In this document: in pieces, positions 1 to 7,134 of the stretch | How positions within the stretch are numbered: position 1 is the first letter of the stretch | Layout: the number at the start of each line of letters is the position of its first letter | From: Candidatus Avelusimicrobium fimicolum | GTDB lineage: Bacteria; Elusimicrobiota; Elusimicrobia; Elusimicrobiales; Elusimicrobiaceae | Length of the DNA: 15,738 nucleotides | Reading direction: 5' to 3' | Assembly (NCBI GenBank): GCA_900541355.1 | Contig: UQJU01000028.1 | Span: 1 to 15,738, forward strand | The notes under the pieces: generated by a model | What the model was told of the DNA's origin: nothing | The model's input: the letters and a program-made list of their open reading frames with translations, nothing else | The model's database searches: none | Made by a program: the position numbers and the translations under genes

Positions 1-17
1 AAAAGAGGGGGAAAAGG

Positions 18-46
18 TAAGCCGTCCGCAGGACTTATTTTTAAAG
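18..46 (+). terminator. Weak terminator-like hairpin at left edge
   Basis: GTCC and GGAC flank a GCA loop, and TAA/TTA can pair outside after a short bulge; a run of five T follows. This may end a gene left of the window. The stem is short and no gene is visible to confirm it, so the call is tentative. Confidence 0.25.
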
Positions 47-90
47 GGGTTGTTTCGTTTTTTTTTTTGTTAAAATTTTGATAATTCGCG

Positions 91-120
91 TTGGATATAC
101 CCGGATGTATCCGGTATATA
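91..120 (+). promoter_or_regulatory. Candidate promoter with a dyad in the spacer
   Basis: TTGGAT (91-96) and TATATA (115-120) lie 18 bases apart, about 48 bases before the first gene. An 11-base T run lies upstream at 58-68. The spacer holds a perfect inverted repeat, CCGGAT (101-106) and ATCCGG (109-114), with TATA on both outer sides after one extra C on the left. Such a dyad between -35 and -10 is a plausible operator, but no regulator is encoded nearby. Confidence 0.4.
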
Positions 121-167
121 AAAATGCGTATAAAAGGCCGTTTTGGTCGTTTGTACAAGGATAAAAA

Positions 168-1337
168 ATGAAAAAAATCACACTTATCTCCGCCTGTATG
201 CTGTTATTTACAGCCGTCAATGCGGAGCAGATGCAGTTTGTAACCACCATGTCCGCCCCGGTGGGTAACTTTGCTCACTTGGACGCGGCAGACTCCACAC
301 ACGTTACGCGTGTGGGCAAAGATGGGGATAGCAGCAGCGGATATCTTAACTTTTGTAATACGCGCTCTAGCGTGGGGAATATTATCATCAAAGGGGCGGG
401 GGCGTATTTAAAACAAATAGATATCCAAAACGGAACAACCTTGGGATCTATCAATACGCCCGAATACCGTTTGGGTGAAAACCTGAGCATAGAAAACGGC
501 GGAATGGTAACGGCGGGGCGCGTAATGGCGAATGATGTTACTTTTAAAGATACGAATTTCCATAAGAGTAACGTAGCAAATACTATTTACGGAAACGACG
601 TAGCCGTAATGGGTGGGAAAACAGATAATATGGATATTTCCGGCACCGCCAAAATTACCAAGGGTGCGCAAAACTCAGCGAACCTGGGGGAAGAACTATG
701 GTGGGATAACCAATACGCGAGTGATTATGATGCTTCCGGCAACAAGAAAAGCAATGGCAAAACCTACACCTCATTTTTGCTTAAAAGCAAAAATGGGACC
801 AATTCTACCACGAAAGAGGATGAAGGTATCTGTACGACTTGGGTAAAAGAAGGAACTCCTTTTTATGTAGTGGCTCCTTGCCAAGAGTGCGCGACCGAAG
901 GGGCAAGTGCTTCTGGAAATGATGGAGATTCTTGCGATGAGGTTATTGCAAAACAATTTAATCCTGACACCTCACATATTAATTTGATTTCAAAAAAGGA
1001 GAAAGTTTGTTATGACATTTACCCAACCACTTTTCCAACTTATATGCAGGGTATTCCAGACAGGGTTAGTGGGATTGATTTATGTTGGGCCACTGGAGAC
1101 TGGAGTTCTTCTTTTCACGATTACAATATTGAGGAAATCAATCTTGCACAAGATTTACCAAATAATGGACATAATGGAACTCCTTATGTGCGAAACAATT
1201 TAAAAGTATTTGCTTCAAATTATTTAAGCGCAGAGGAAAAACAAAATGGTACTTTCTGGGCGTGTTATTATGACGCGTCGGACACCACAGTATTTTATAA
1301 AGCCGTTTATGTGAAACAAAAATGGGTATGTAAATAA
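168..1337 (+). CDS. Secreted protein, beta-helix-like N-half and Cys-rich C-half
   Basis: I do not recognise this 389-residue protein as a named family. Residues 1-19 form a classic signal peptide (Lys-Lys, hydrophobic core, VNA before the likely cut), so it should be exported. Residues about 65-170 repeat short beta strands with Gly/Asn turns (IKGAG, IQNGTTLG, IENGGMVTAG, VAVMGG, ISGTAKI), as in right-handed beta-helix surface proteins and adhesins. The remaining half is different: eight of the nine mature cysteines lie at 222, 238, 241, 256, 281, 306, 366 and 388, suggesting disulfide bonds outside the cytoplasm. The DNA becomes visibly more A/T-rich from about 930, so the two halves may have different histories. 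It is a single-gene unit with a candidate promoter at 91-120 and a terminator at 1362-1386. The start follows a weak AAGGA. An adhesin or other surface protein is an inference. Confidence 0.75.
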   Translation: MKKITLISACMLLFTAVNAEQMQFVTTMSAPVGNFAHLDAADSTHVTRVGKDGDSSSGYLNFCNTRSSVGNIIIKGAGAYLKQIDIQNGTTLGSINTPEYRLGENLSIENGGMVTAGRVMANDVTFKDTNFHKSNVANTIYGNDVAVMGGKTDNMDISGTAKITKGAQNSANLGEELWWDNQYASDYDASGNKKSNGKTYTSFLLKSKNGTNSTTKEDEGICTTWVKEGTPFYVVAPCQECATEGASASGNDGDSCDEVIAKQFNPDTSHINLISKKEKVCYDIYPTTFPTYMQGIPDRVSGIDLCWATGDWSSSFHDYNIEEINLAQDLPNNGHNGTPYVRNNLKVFASNYLSAEEKQNGTFWACYYDASDTTVFYKAVYVKQKWVCK

Positions 1338-1361
1338 CCAAGATACTGATAATATTTATTT

Positions 1362-1386
1362 TCTCCGCAGTATGCGGAGATTTTTT
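1362..1386 (+). terminator. Rho-independent terminator of the secreted-protein gene
   Basis: TCTCCGCA and TGCGGAGA form a perfect 8-bp stem with a 3-base loop, followed directly by six T. It begins 24 bases after the stop codon and separates this gene from the five-gene operon that follows. Confidence 0.85.
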
Positions 1387-1436
1387 ATGCTTTTCCGCGC
1401 ACCAAAGGGAGCCTTGGAACTGGTAAAATATATCAT

Positions 1437-2135
1437 ATGAATTTACTTTTGTCCGCCCCGGCGTTAAACGTGTATGAACAAATGGCTTTGGACGAGTGCC
1501 TTGTGCGCACCCGCCCGAATGACATTACGCTGCGCTTTTACCGCTGGACGGACAGCCCCGCTGTTACTTTTGGTTATTCCCAATTCGCGCACGAAGTGAA
1601 AAAAACACTTGCGGCGCGTGCCTTTTGGGGTCCGTATGCCCGCCGCCCCACGGGGGGAGGAGTGGTTTTTCACCAAAGCGATTTGACCTTTTCCTTGGTG
1701 TTTGTATCAGCCGAACGTCCAAGCGATATTTATAAAAAGTTTCATCATTTTATTTTGGCGGAACTTGCCGCGCGCGGGATAAACAGTATGTCATTTAATA
1801 AGGTGTTGCCCGCTTCCGCCTATGCTCCCAGCGTAAACCATACGGCTAGTGCCTGCTTTATAAATCCGGTGGAAAATGATTTACTGTCGGCGGACGGACA
1901 TAAGATTTTGGGCGGGGCTATCCGCCGTTTTGGCCAAACCGTGTTGTACCAAGGTTCTTTACAAGTTCCTGACGGGAGGGAGAACCCTCTTTATAAAAAT
2001 GCCGTTATCGGTGCCGTGCGGAGTTTTTTAGGTGCAGATTTGCGCCCGTGCGGTGCGAGTGCCGCCTTGATTTCCTCGGCGCGCCGCTTGGCCAATGAAC
2101 AATATAAAACCCTTGCCTGGACGGAGAAATTTTAA
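1437..2135 (+). CDS. Lipoate/octanoate protein transferase family protein (LplA/LipM-like)
   Basis: This 232-residue cytoplasmic protein belongs to the biotin/lipoate ligase fold family, which attaches lipoyl or octanoyl groups to E2 or GcvH lysines. The signature RRPTGGGVVFHQSDLTFSLV spans residues 69-88, and the conserved lysine of the K-I-L-G-G motif is Lys156. The CFINP segment at 140-144, just before GHKILGG, places Cys140 where LipM/LipL-type transferases carry their catalytic cysteine, so a cysteine-dependent acyltransferase is possible as well as a ligase. I see no separate C-terminal accessory domain of the kind found in full-length LplA. It is the first gene of a tight five-gene operon; its TAA overlaps the next ATG by one base. 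No Shine-Dalgarno sequence precedes the ATG. No lipoylated enzyme is encoded in the window, so the substrate is unknown. Confidence 0.85.
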   Translation: MNLLLSAPALNVYEQMALDECLVRTRPNDITLRFYRWTDSPAVTFGYSQFAHEVKKTLAARAFWGPYARRPTGGGVVFHQSDLTFSLVFVSAERPSDIYKKFHHFILAELAARGINSMSFNKVLPASAYAPSVNHTASACFINPVENDLLSADGHKILGGAIRRFGQTVLYQGSLQVPDGRENPLYKNAVIGAVRSFLGADLRPCGASAALISSARRLANEQYKTLAWTEKF

Positions 2136-2827
2136 TGCTTTGGCGCCCGATAAAATTTTTATTTGCACTTATTTTGCTCCCTACGGCTTTTTTTACACTC
2201 TTGGAGACAGGTAAAATCTTGTGTGCGGTATTGGGCAATTTGGGTGCGGCACTCAGTTTTGTTTTAGGGGTTCTTATTTACTGCGGTATTCATTACGGAT
2301 ATTATAATTTTTCCCGCTTGTATGTTTTCGGGCACGAAATGACTCACGCGCTCGCCGCGCTTGTGTGCGGGTACCGTATTAAAGATGTATCCGTCGGCCA
2401 GGATAGCGGATATGTAAAAATGGATAATTGTAATGCGTTTGTGGTGCTGGCTCCGTATTTTGTGCCGCTGTATGTGATTGCGGCGGCCCTGCTGTATGCC
2501 GTAACCGATTTGTTTGTAGATTTAACTCCTTACCGGCAGGTGTTTTTATTTGTCATCGGTTTTTTGACCGCGTTTCACTTTGTGCAAACTTTTAAAACCT
2601 TGTTTGAAGCCGACCAGCCCGATTTAAAAATTGCAGGCGGGAAAATTTTTTCCGGCGTGATGATTACGCTGTCCAATTTGGTAGTATTGGCGGTGGTATT
2701 AAAGGCCTTGTTCCCGGAAACGGTTTCTTTGGTATCGGCCGGGAAAAATATCTTGGCGGGAACCGTCAATATCTGGCGAATTATAGTAAACTATATAGTA
2801 GAGAAAATGGTAAATTCCGGCAAATAA
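2135..2827 (+). CDS. Membrane protein with HEMTH zinc-protease motif (M50-like)
   Basis: A 230-residue polytopic membrane protein with hydrophobic stretches at about 7-25, 30-55, 102-125, 135-152 and 172-192. Residues 67-71 read HEMTH, the HExxH zinc motif, placed at the start of a hydrophobic segment as in site-2-protease-like M50 peptidases; SGYV at 91-94 recalls the strand that follows in that family. The third zinc ligand is uncertain: there is no clear NPxDG motif, and Asp160, Asp163 or His148 are candidates. An intramembrane or membrane-embedded protease is therefore plausible but not shown. The start overlaps the previous stop (TAATG), pointing to translational coupling. The AsmA-like gene starts one base after its stop, so a shared role in the envelope is a reasonable guess. 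Confidence 0.7.
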   Translation: MLWRPIKFLFALILLPTAFFTLLETGKILCAVLGNLGAALSFVLGVLIYCGIHYGYYNFSRLYVFGHEMTHALAALVCGYRIKDVSVGQDSGYVKMDNCNAFVVLAPYFVPLYVIAAALLYAVTDLFVDLTPYRQVFLFVIGFLTAFHFVQTFKTLFEADQPDLKIAGGKIFSGVMITLSNLVVLAVVLKALFPETVSLVSAGKNILAGTVNIWRIIVNYIVEKMVNSGK

Positions 2828-2828
2828 T

Positions 2829-5126
2829 ATGGGTAAGCAAAACAAAAAGAAAGGATTTTTTCGTTGGTTGTGGCGGTTTTTCAAATCGTGCTGCATTTTA
2901 AGTTTGCGCACGGTGTTGTTTACGGCTATGTTTTTAATGCTTATCTGTGCGGGGCTGTGGCTGCTGTTTTTAAAAACCTTTAACGCCCAGCATATTAGCG
3001 AAATTATTACCGATGAATTACAGCGCCGGCTGGACCGCCCTGTCGTTATTTCTTCACTTGATTTAAAATTTATAAATACGCTTGAATTAAAAGGTTTTGC
3101 TGTGTTGGATACAGACGGTGAACCCGGCAAGGCTTTTGTTTCGGCAGAATCTGTAACGCTTCGTTTTAATATGCTCCCGCTTTTAAACCAACAGTTGGTG
3201 ATTGATGAGGTGTCCTTGAACGCCCCCCGGTTTAATGTGGTGCGCAAGGCGGACGGCACTTATAATATGCCTCAAATCCGCGTGCCGGAGGAACGCTCCG
3301 TCTATACAAGCGAACTGACAGGCAAAAAATTTACCGTCAGCGTAGAGGATTGGACAGTCAAAAACGGCGTGGTAAGTTACAAGGATTTGGGCGCCGGCCT
3401 TTCCCACGCGGTATATGGGCTTAATGTCCATTTTGAGCGTCTCCGCTTTAATGAACTGTCGCGCTTTTCGGCGGAAATGGTGCTCCGCAATAAGTGGGGG
3501 GACAACATTTCGGATATGGAAATTAAAGGCACGGGACACGTTAATTTTGCAGATTTTGAATGGCAGAATTTTGCCCTGCGCAGTTTGCGTACGCAGGTAT
3601 ATTTATTCCAAAAGCCTGTGGATATTTTATTAGATTTGGATAATTTGAGAACCCCCTATTTTAATATCAAAGCCTCCGTTCCTGCCTTTGAAGACAAGGA
3701 CTTATCCCTTTTCCACGCCGAAAAGGGCCGTTTTTCTATTCCCAAGGCCACGCTTACTGCCAAAGGCGTGCTGACAAACGGTTACCGTTTATTGAAATTA
3801 AACCAACTGACCGCCAATGCGGCAGACGTAAAATTGACGGCTTCCGGTGCGGTGGATTTGGAAAAAGCCCCCTTTGAGGCCGATTTGCAGGTATCCACCA
3901 ATTTCTTCAATTTAGCCGACAAAGAAAAATATTATCCGTTTATTGCTAAATATAAACTGACCGGCCAAGGTGCTTTGGCGGGCCGGATTACGCATACTTC
4001 CGGCAAGTATGCGCTTCCGCTTGTTACCGCACAGGTTAAAGATGCTTCGGCCTTGCTCTATGGCTTTAAGGCCGATAACATTACCGGTGAGTTCCAAGCC
4101 AAAAAAGATTTTACCGATTTGTATGCCGCTACAACGGACGGAAAGGTAACGGTGGACCGTTCGGTATTTGAAAAACTAAATTTAAGTGCCAGTTGGCGCA
4201 AGGGCAATTTGTATGCGAATATAGCCTCGTGTGAGTTAAACGGTGTACCGTTTAAAATGAATTTGTCTGTTAGAAATTTAAAAAGTGCCCGGCGTAAAAT
4301 TCGCACATCTATTTATTGGAAACACCTGGACCCGATGGCTTTTATTGAAACGGTGCGGGATTTTGTAACGGTTATTGTGCCGCTCACCAAACACGGCGGC
4401 AAATTTAAAGCCCCTGTGGACGGGCCGCTTGCCTGGCTGCGCAACTTTCGCGACCGCCTGCCCGGCTTTATGCCCAACTTTGCAGGGACGCTGACGGCAG
4501 ATACTTTTTCCACACAGGTATTATCGGGGAATCGTTTTAGCGCGGAATTTGATTTTACGGGTTTTAAGGCCGGGATGAAGCAACTTTCCGGTCCTTTGCA
4601 CGCGCGGTTAGAGGGCGGAGTGATTCACCAAATGGAAAAATGGGCCGAAGAACAGCAGGCACTTAACATTACCTTCCAGCCGTTTTTGATTATGCACCGT
4701 ATGGAACGTGCGGGAAGTTTTAAGGTGGGACAGGTGCTTAAAGATGTGCCGTTTACCGATATGGCCGCCTCGGTAGAATTTAATAAAGGGCCGATGACGG
4801 TGAACAATGCCTACACGGTGGGTCCTACTCTTTCCGCCGCGGTCAGCGGTTGGACTAACTGGGTGGACGAAAATTTTGATATCATAATATGGACGATGTT
4901 TACCAACACGTCGCGTTCCGGCGCGTTGGCTGAAAACCTAACGGACGAGTCGGGAAATCCGGCATTGGCGTTTAGGGTGTCGTCGTCAATGTTAAAGCCG
5001 AAACTGGAAATGCTGCGCGCCAAAAAAACGGGCAAAACGATACGCGCCGCCCAGGAAAAAGGCGTACCGACAGATTTTAGTGCCGCAACTAAATTTATCC
5101 AAGGAGATTTTAATGCCAAGAAATAA
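2829..5126 (+). CDS. AsmA-family envelope protein
   Basis: This 765-residue protein has a basic N-terminus, one membrane anchor (about 25-49) and a long periplasmic part. The section after the anchor (ISEIITDELQRRL, then RPVVISSLDLKF and LELKGFAVLD) matches the start of AsmA/TamB-like proteins, where an amphipathic helix leads into repeated beta strands forming a lipid-carrying groove. Alternating beta strands continue to the end, with another AsmA-like stretch near residues 505-700. Family members act in phospholipid transport to, or homeostasis of, the outer membrane, which suggests a diderm cell. It starts one base after the M50-like gene, and its last 14 bases overlap the pyrE-like gene, whose ribosome binding site lies inside it. 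The substrate cannot be read from the sequence. Confidence 0.75.
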   Translation: MGKQNKKKGFFRWLWRFFKSCCILSLRTVLFTAMFLMLICAGLWLLFLKTFNAQHISEIITDELQRRLDRPVVISSLDLKFINTLELKGFAVLDTDGEPGKAFVSAESVTLRFNMLPLLNQQLVIDEVSLNAPRFNVVRKADGTYNMPQIRVPEERSVYTSELTGKKFTVSVEDWTVKNGVVSYKDLGAGLSHAVYGLNVHFERLRFNELSRFSAEMVLRNKWGDNISDMEIKGTGHVNFADFEWQNFALRSLRTQVYLFQKPVDILLDLDNLRTPYFNIKASVPAFEDKDLSLFHAEKGRFSIPKATLTAKGVLTNGYRLLKLNQLTANAADVKLTASGAVDLEKAPFEADLQVSTNFFNLADKEKYYPFIAKYKLTGQGALAGRITHTSGKYALPLVTAQVKDASALLYGFKADNITGEFQAKKDFTDLYAATTDGKVTVDRSVFEKLNLSASWRKGNLYANIASCELNGVPFKMNLSVRNLKSARRKIRTSIYWKHLDPMAFIETVRDFVTVIVPLTKHGGKFKAPVDGPLAWLRNFRDRLPGFMPNFAGTLTADTFSTQVLSGNRFSAEFDFTGFKAGMKQLSGPLHARLEGGVIHQMEKWAEEQQALNITFQPFLIMHRMERAGSFKVGQVLKDVPFTDMAASVEFNKGPMTVNNAYTVGPTLSAAVSGWTNWVDENFDIIIWTMFTNTSRSGALAENLTDESGNPALAFRVSSSMLKPKLEMLRAKKTGKTIRAAQEKGVPTDFSAATKFIQGDFNAKK
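5101..5106 (+). promoter_or_regulatory. Shine-Dalgarno site that fixes the pyrE-like start
   Basis: AAGGAG lies 6 bases before the ATG at 5113, inside the 3' end of the AsmA-like gene. It favours 5113 over an in-frame ATG at 5080, which has no such site and would add 11 residues that do not resemble the family. Confidence 0.8.
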
Positions 5127-5694
5127 TATGGACGTACTGTGCCTGTTGCAAGAACACGGTGCCATTTTAGAAGGACATTTTGTAATGCCGTCGGGCTTTC
5201 ACAGCCAGACGTATATTCAAACCTCGCTCTTAATGCAGCACCCTAATTTAGCGCAAAAAATTGCGGGGGCGTTGGCGGATAAATTTACCAAGCCGGCAGA
5301 TGTGGTGATGGCGCTTACGCCGTCCGATTCCGTCTTGGCGCAGGAAGTGGCCCGCGCCCGCGGCGTTCGTGCTATTTTTGCCTCGCGCGACGACAACGGC
5401 GAAATGGTTTTAAAGCATAATTTTACTGTAAAAGAAGGTGAAAACGTACTTATTGTGGACGACGTGGCCGTTTCCGGACGCAAAATTAATAAGGCTATTG
5501 ACCTGGTGGGTAAACTGGGAGGCAACGTAATTGGCGTGGGGGTGATTGTGGACCGTTCTATGGGTTATTTGCCCTTGTCTGTGCCGCTTCGCTCGCTTTT
5601 GTCTTACCCGATGCAGACTTTTACGGCAAAGGAATGCCCGCTGTGTGCGGCCAAATTGCCAATTACTCCGGTAGAAGAGGTTTCTAAAAATTAA
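5113..5694 (+). CDS. pyrE: Orotate phosphoribosyltransferase-like protein
   Basis: This 193-residue protein has the plan of the short Thermus-type orotate phosphoribosyltransferases: GHFVMPSGFHSQTYIQ near residues 21-36, a central GVRAIFASRDDNG, the PRPP-loop region VLIVDDVAV at 112-120, VGVIVDRS at 142-149, and a C-terminal ECPLCAAKLP at 174-183. That enzyme adds ribose-5-phosphate to orotate in UMP synthesis. Two conserved stretches are altered. The usual T-T-G-G-S after the acidic pair reads VSGRK (120-124), and the Gly-rich segment upstream reads TPSDSV (69-74). PRPP binding could be changed, so the activity is less certain than the fold. The Asp-Asp pair (116-117) is kept. It sits between the AsmA-like and rlmI-like genes, and no other pyrimidine gene is in the window. 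Confidence 0.75.
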   Translation: MPRNNMDVLCLLQEHGAILEGHFVMPSGFHSQTYIQTSLLMQHPNLAQKIAGALADKFTKPADVVMALTPSDSVLAQEVARARGVRAIFASRDDNGEMVLKHNFTVKEGENVLIVDDVAVSGRKINKAIDLVGKLGGNVIGVGVIVDRSMGYLPLSVPLRSLLSYPMQTFTAKECPLCAAKLPITPVEEVSKN

Positions 5695-5695
5695 T

Positions 5696-6868
5696 ATGAT
5701 TCAAATTACCTTAAAAGTAAAAGAAGAAAGGCGGCTCTTGGCGGGCCATTGGTGGGTTTTTTCAAACGAAATTGACGGTTTGGATACGTCTATTGAGCCA
5801 GGCTCTCTGGTGCGTGTCGTCAGCCACGAGGGCAAACAGGTGGGCATTGGGTTTTTCAACCCGCACAGTTTAATTGCCGTGCGCTTGCTGATGAAGGGCG
5901 AGGGCGAACTGCCGGAAGATTTTGTATTTGAAAATATAGATAATGCGTATGCTTACCGCAAGGAAATCGGCGTGCGTAAATACGGTCGTATGTGCTATGG
6001 CGAAGCCGATAATATGCCGGGGTTGGTGATTGACCGCTACGGCGATATTTTGGTCATAGATGTATTGACGGCGGGTATGGAAAAATTAAAGCCTGAAATC
6101 ACCAAGGCCGTGCAAAAGATTTTTAAGCCCAAAGGCATTTATTACAAGAACGACAGCGCCTTCCGCGCGTTGGAAGGGCTGACCAATACGCCCGAAATCC
6201 TTGGCGAAGTGCCTGAAACTGTGGAAATTGAAGAAAACGGCGTAAAGTATATTGTTCCTATCCGCGGAGGACAAAAGACGGGTTTTTATTTTGACCAGCG
6301 CGAAAACCGCGAATTTTTGAAACCGTATTTTAAAGATAAACTGGTGCTGGATTTGTATTCCTACATCGGGTCTTTTGGTATTACGGCCGCCTTGGCCGGT
6401 GCCAACCAGGTGTGGGGGTGCGATTCCTCCGCCACGGCGGTAGAATTTGCTAAAAATAATGCCGAATTAAACGGCGTATCCGACCGCGTGGTATTCCACC
6501 GCGACGATGCCGAACGCTTGCTCTCGGCAATGAAGAAAGGCGAACTGCCCGACCAGCCCGATATGGTGCTGTTGGACCCGCCCGCCTTTGTCAAAAGCCG
6601 CAAGGCTTTGCCGCAAGCCGTGGGGCTTTATGTAAAACTCGTTAAAATGGCCTTAGAGGGTATTAAAACGGGTGGATATTTGGCATTTTCCACCTGTTCG
6701 CACCATATTTCGCGCGAACTGTTTGTGGATATTATCCGCCAAGGCGTGAGCAAATCGGGCCGCAAGGCGGTATTGGTGGAACTGCGCGGACAAGCCAAAG
6801 ACCACCCGGTGCTTATCGGTATGCCGGAAACGGAATATCTGCATTTTGCGCTTATCCAGTTGCGCTAG
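5696..6868 (+). CDS. rlmI: 23S rRNA (cytosine-5) methyltransferase, RlmI family
   Basis: A 390-residue class I SAM-dependent methyltransferase with an N-terminal PUA-like domain (about 1-75, GSLVRVVSHEGKQVGIGFFN) and a C-terminal Rossmann domain. SAM-binding motif I is LDLYSYIGSFG at 218-228, LLDPPAF (292-298) is motif IV, and STCSHH (332-337) holds the cysteine expected to attack cytosine (Cys334). TGFYFDQRENR at 195-205 is the hallmark of the RlmI group, whose E. coli member makes m5C1962 in 23S rRNA. It is the last gene of the operon, starting one base after the preceding stop. Its TAG overlaps an AGGAGG (6867-6872) that has no usable start codon behind it. No clear terminator follows; only an A/T hairpin lies at 6873-6895. 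The exact target cytosine is inferred from the family. Confidence 0.88.
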   Translation: MIQITLKVKEERRLLAGHWWVFSNEIDGLDTSIEPGSLVRVVSHEGKQVGIGFFNPHSLIAVRLLMKGEGELPEDFVFENIDNAYAYRKEIGVRKYGRMCYGEADNMPGLVIDRYGDILVIDVLTAGMEKLKPEITKAVQKIFKPKGIYYKNDSAFRALEGLTNTPEILGEVPETVEIEENGVKYIVPIRGGQKTGFYFDQRENREFLKPYFKDKLVLDLYSYIGSFGITAALAGANQVWGCDSSATAVEFAKNNAELNGVSDRVVFHRDDAERLLSAMKKGELPDQPDMVLLDPPAFVKSRKALPQAVGLYVKLVKMALEGIKTGGYLAFSTCSHHISRELFVDIIRQGVSKSGRKAVLVELRGQAKDHPVLIGMPETEYLHFALIQLR

Positions 6869-6904
6869 GAGGAAATTTTTAAGCAGTAAAAATTTAATCT
6901 GTTT

Positions 6905-7121
6905 TTGGAACCATAGCAGATATGGTGTGTAACCGCTTAGGCGGTACGCAAACAGTCCAAAAGCAGTCGTTTTAGGTTCAAAGGCAAAAGGACTAATTAC
7001 CCTTTTTCTTTTGGGCCGAGTGTTTGCCGTCCTTTGGGCGGCAAACCACGGCTGTTGTATGGGGCTACCTGTTTGCGGCTCCGTGCAATCAGTCGTTTTT
7101 TATGTGCGGAGCCTGATAAAA
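6905..7121 (+). promoter_or_regulatory. Structured leader before the pilin gene; possible cis-regulatory RNA
   Basis: No credible protein lies in the 266-base gap 6869-7134, but it is rich in complementary segments. Hairpins: ACCATA/TATGGT (6910-6926); ACCGC/GCGGT (6932-6945); AGTC-TTTT with AAAA-GACT around one mismatch (6965-6994); an 11-bp GTTTGCCGTCC/GGGCGGCAAAC stem with one G-T pair and a 3-base loop (7022-7046); GGCTCCG/CGGAGCC (7077-7113). CGCAAACAG (6947-6955) is perfectly complementary to CTGTTTGCG (7069-7077), closing a junction around two of the hairpins. CAGTCGTTTT occurs twice (6964, 7090). I could not match it to a known riboswitch, including the cyclic-di-GMP class. No good promoter was located. 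Confidence 0.4.
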
Positions 7122-7127
7122 AAGGAG
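7122..7127 (+). promoter_or_regulatory. Shine-Dalgarno site of the first pilin gene
   Basis: AAGGAG lies 7 bases before the ATG at 7135, just 3' of the last leader hairpin (7077-7113), so leader folding could affect access to it. Confidence 0.75.
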
Positions 7128-7134
7128 CGTTCGT

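Noticed and set aside
2699..3259. 186-codon open frame on the minus strand
   Set aside because: It lies across the boundary of two well-supported coupled genes and has a Ser/Asn-rich shadow composition with no domain.
6867..6895. AGGAGG at the rlmI stop followed by a 9-bp A/T hairpin
   Set aside because: No start codon lies at a workable distance, so it is probably chance. The hairpin has no G/C pairs and is unlikely to terminate transcription well.
6941..7050. Possible cyclic-di-GMP riboswitch (GCAAA and GGCAAACC segments)
   Set aside because: The short matches occur without the required helices and spacing of either known class.
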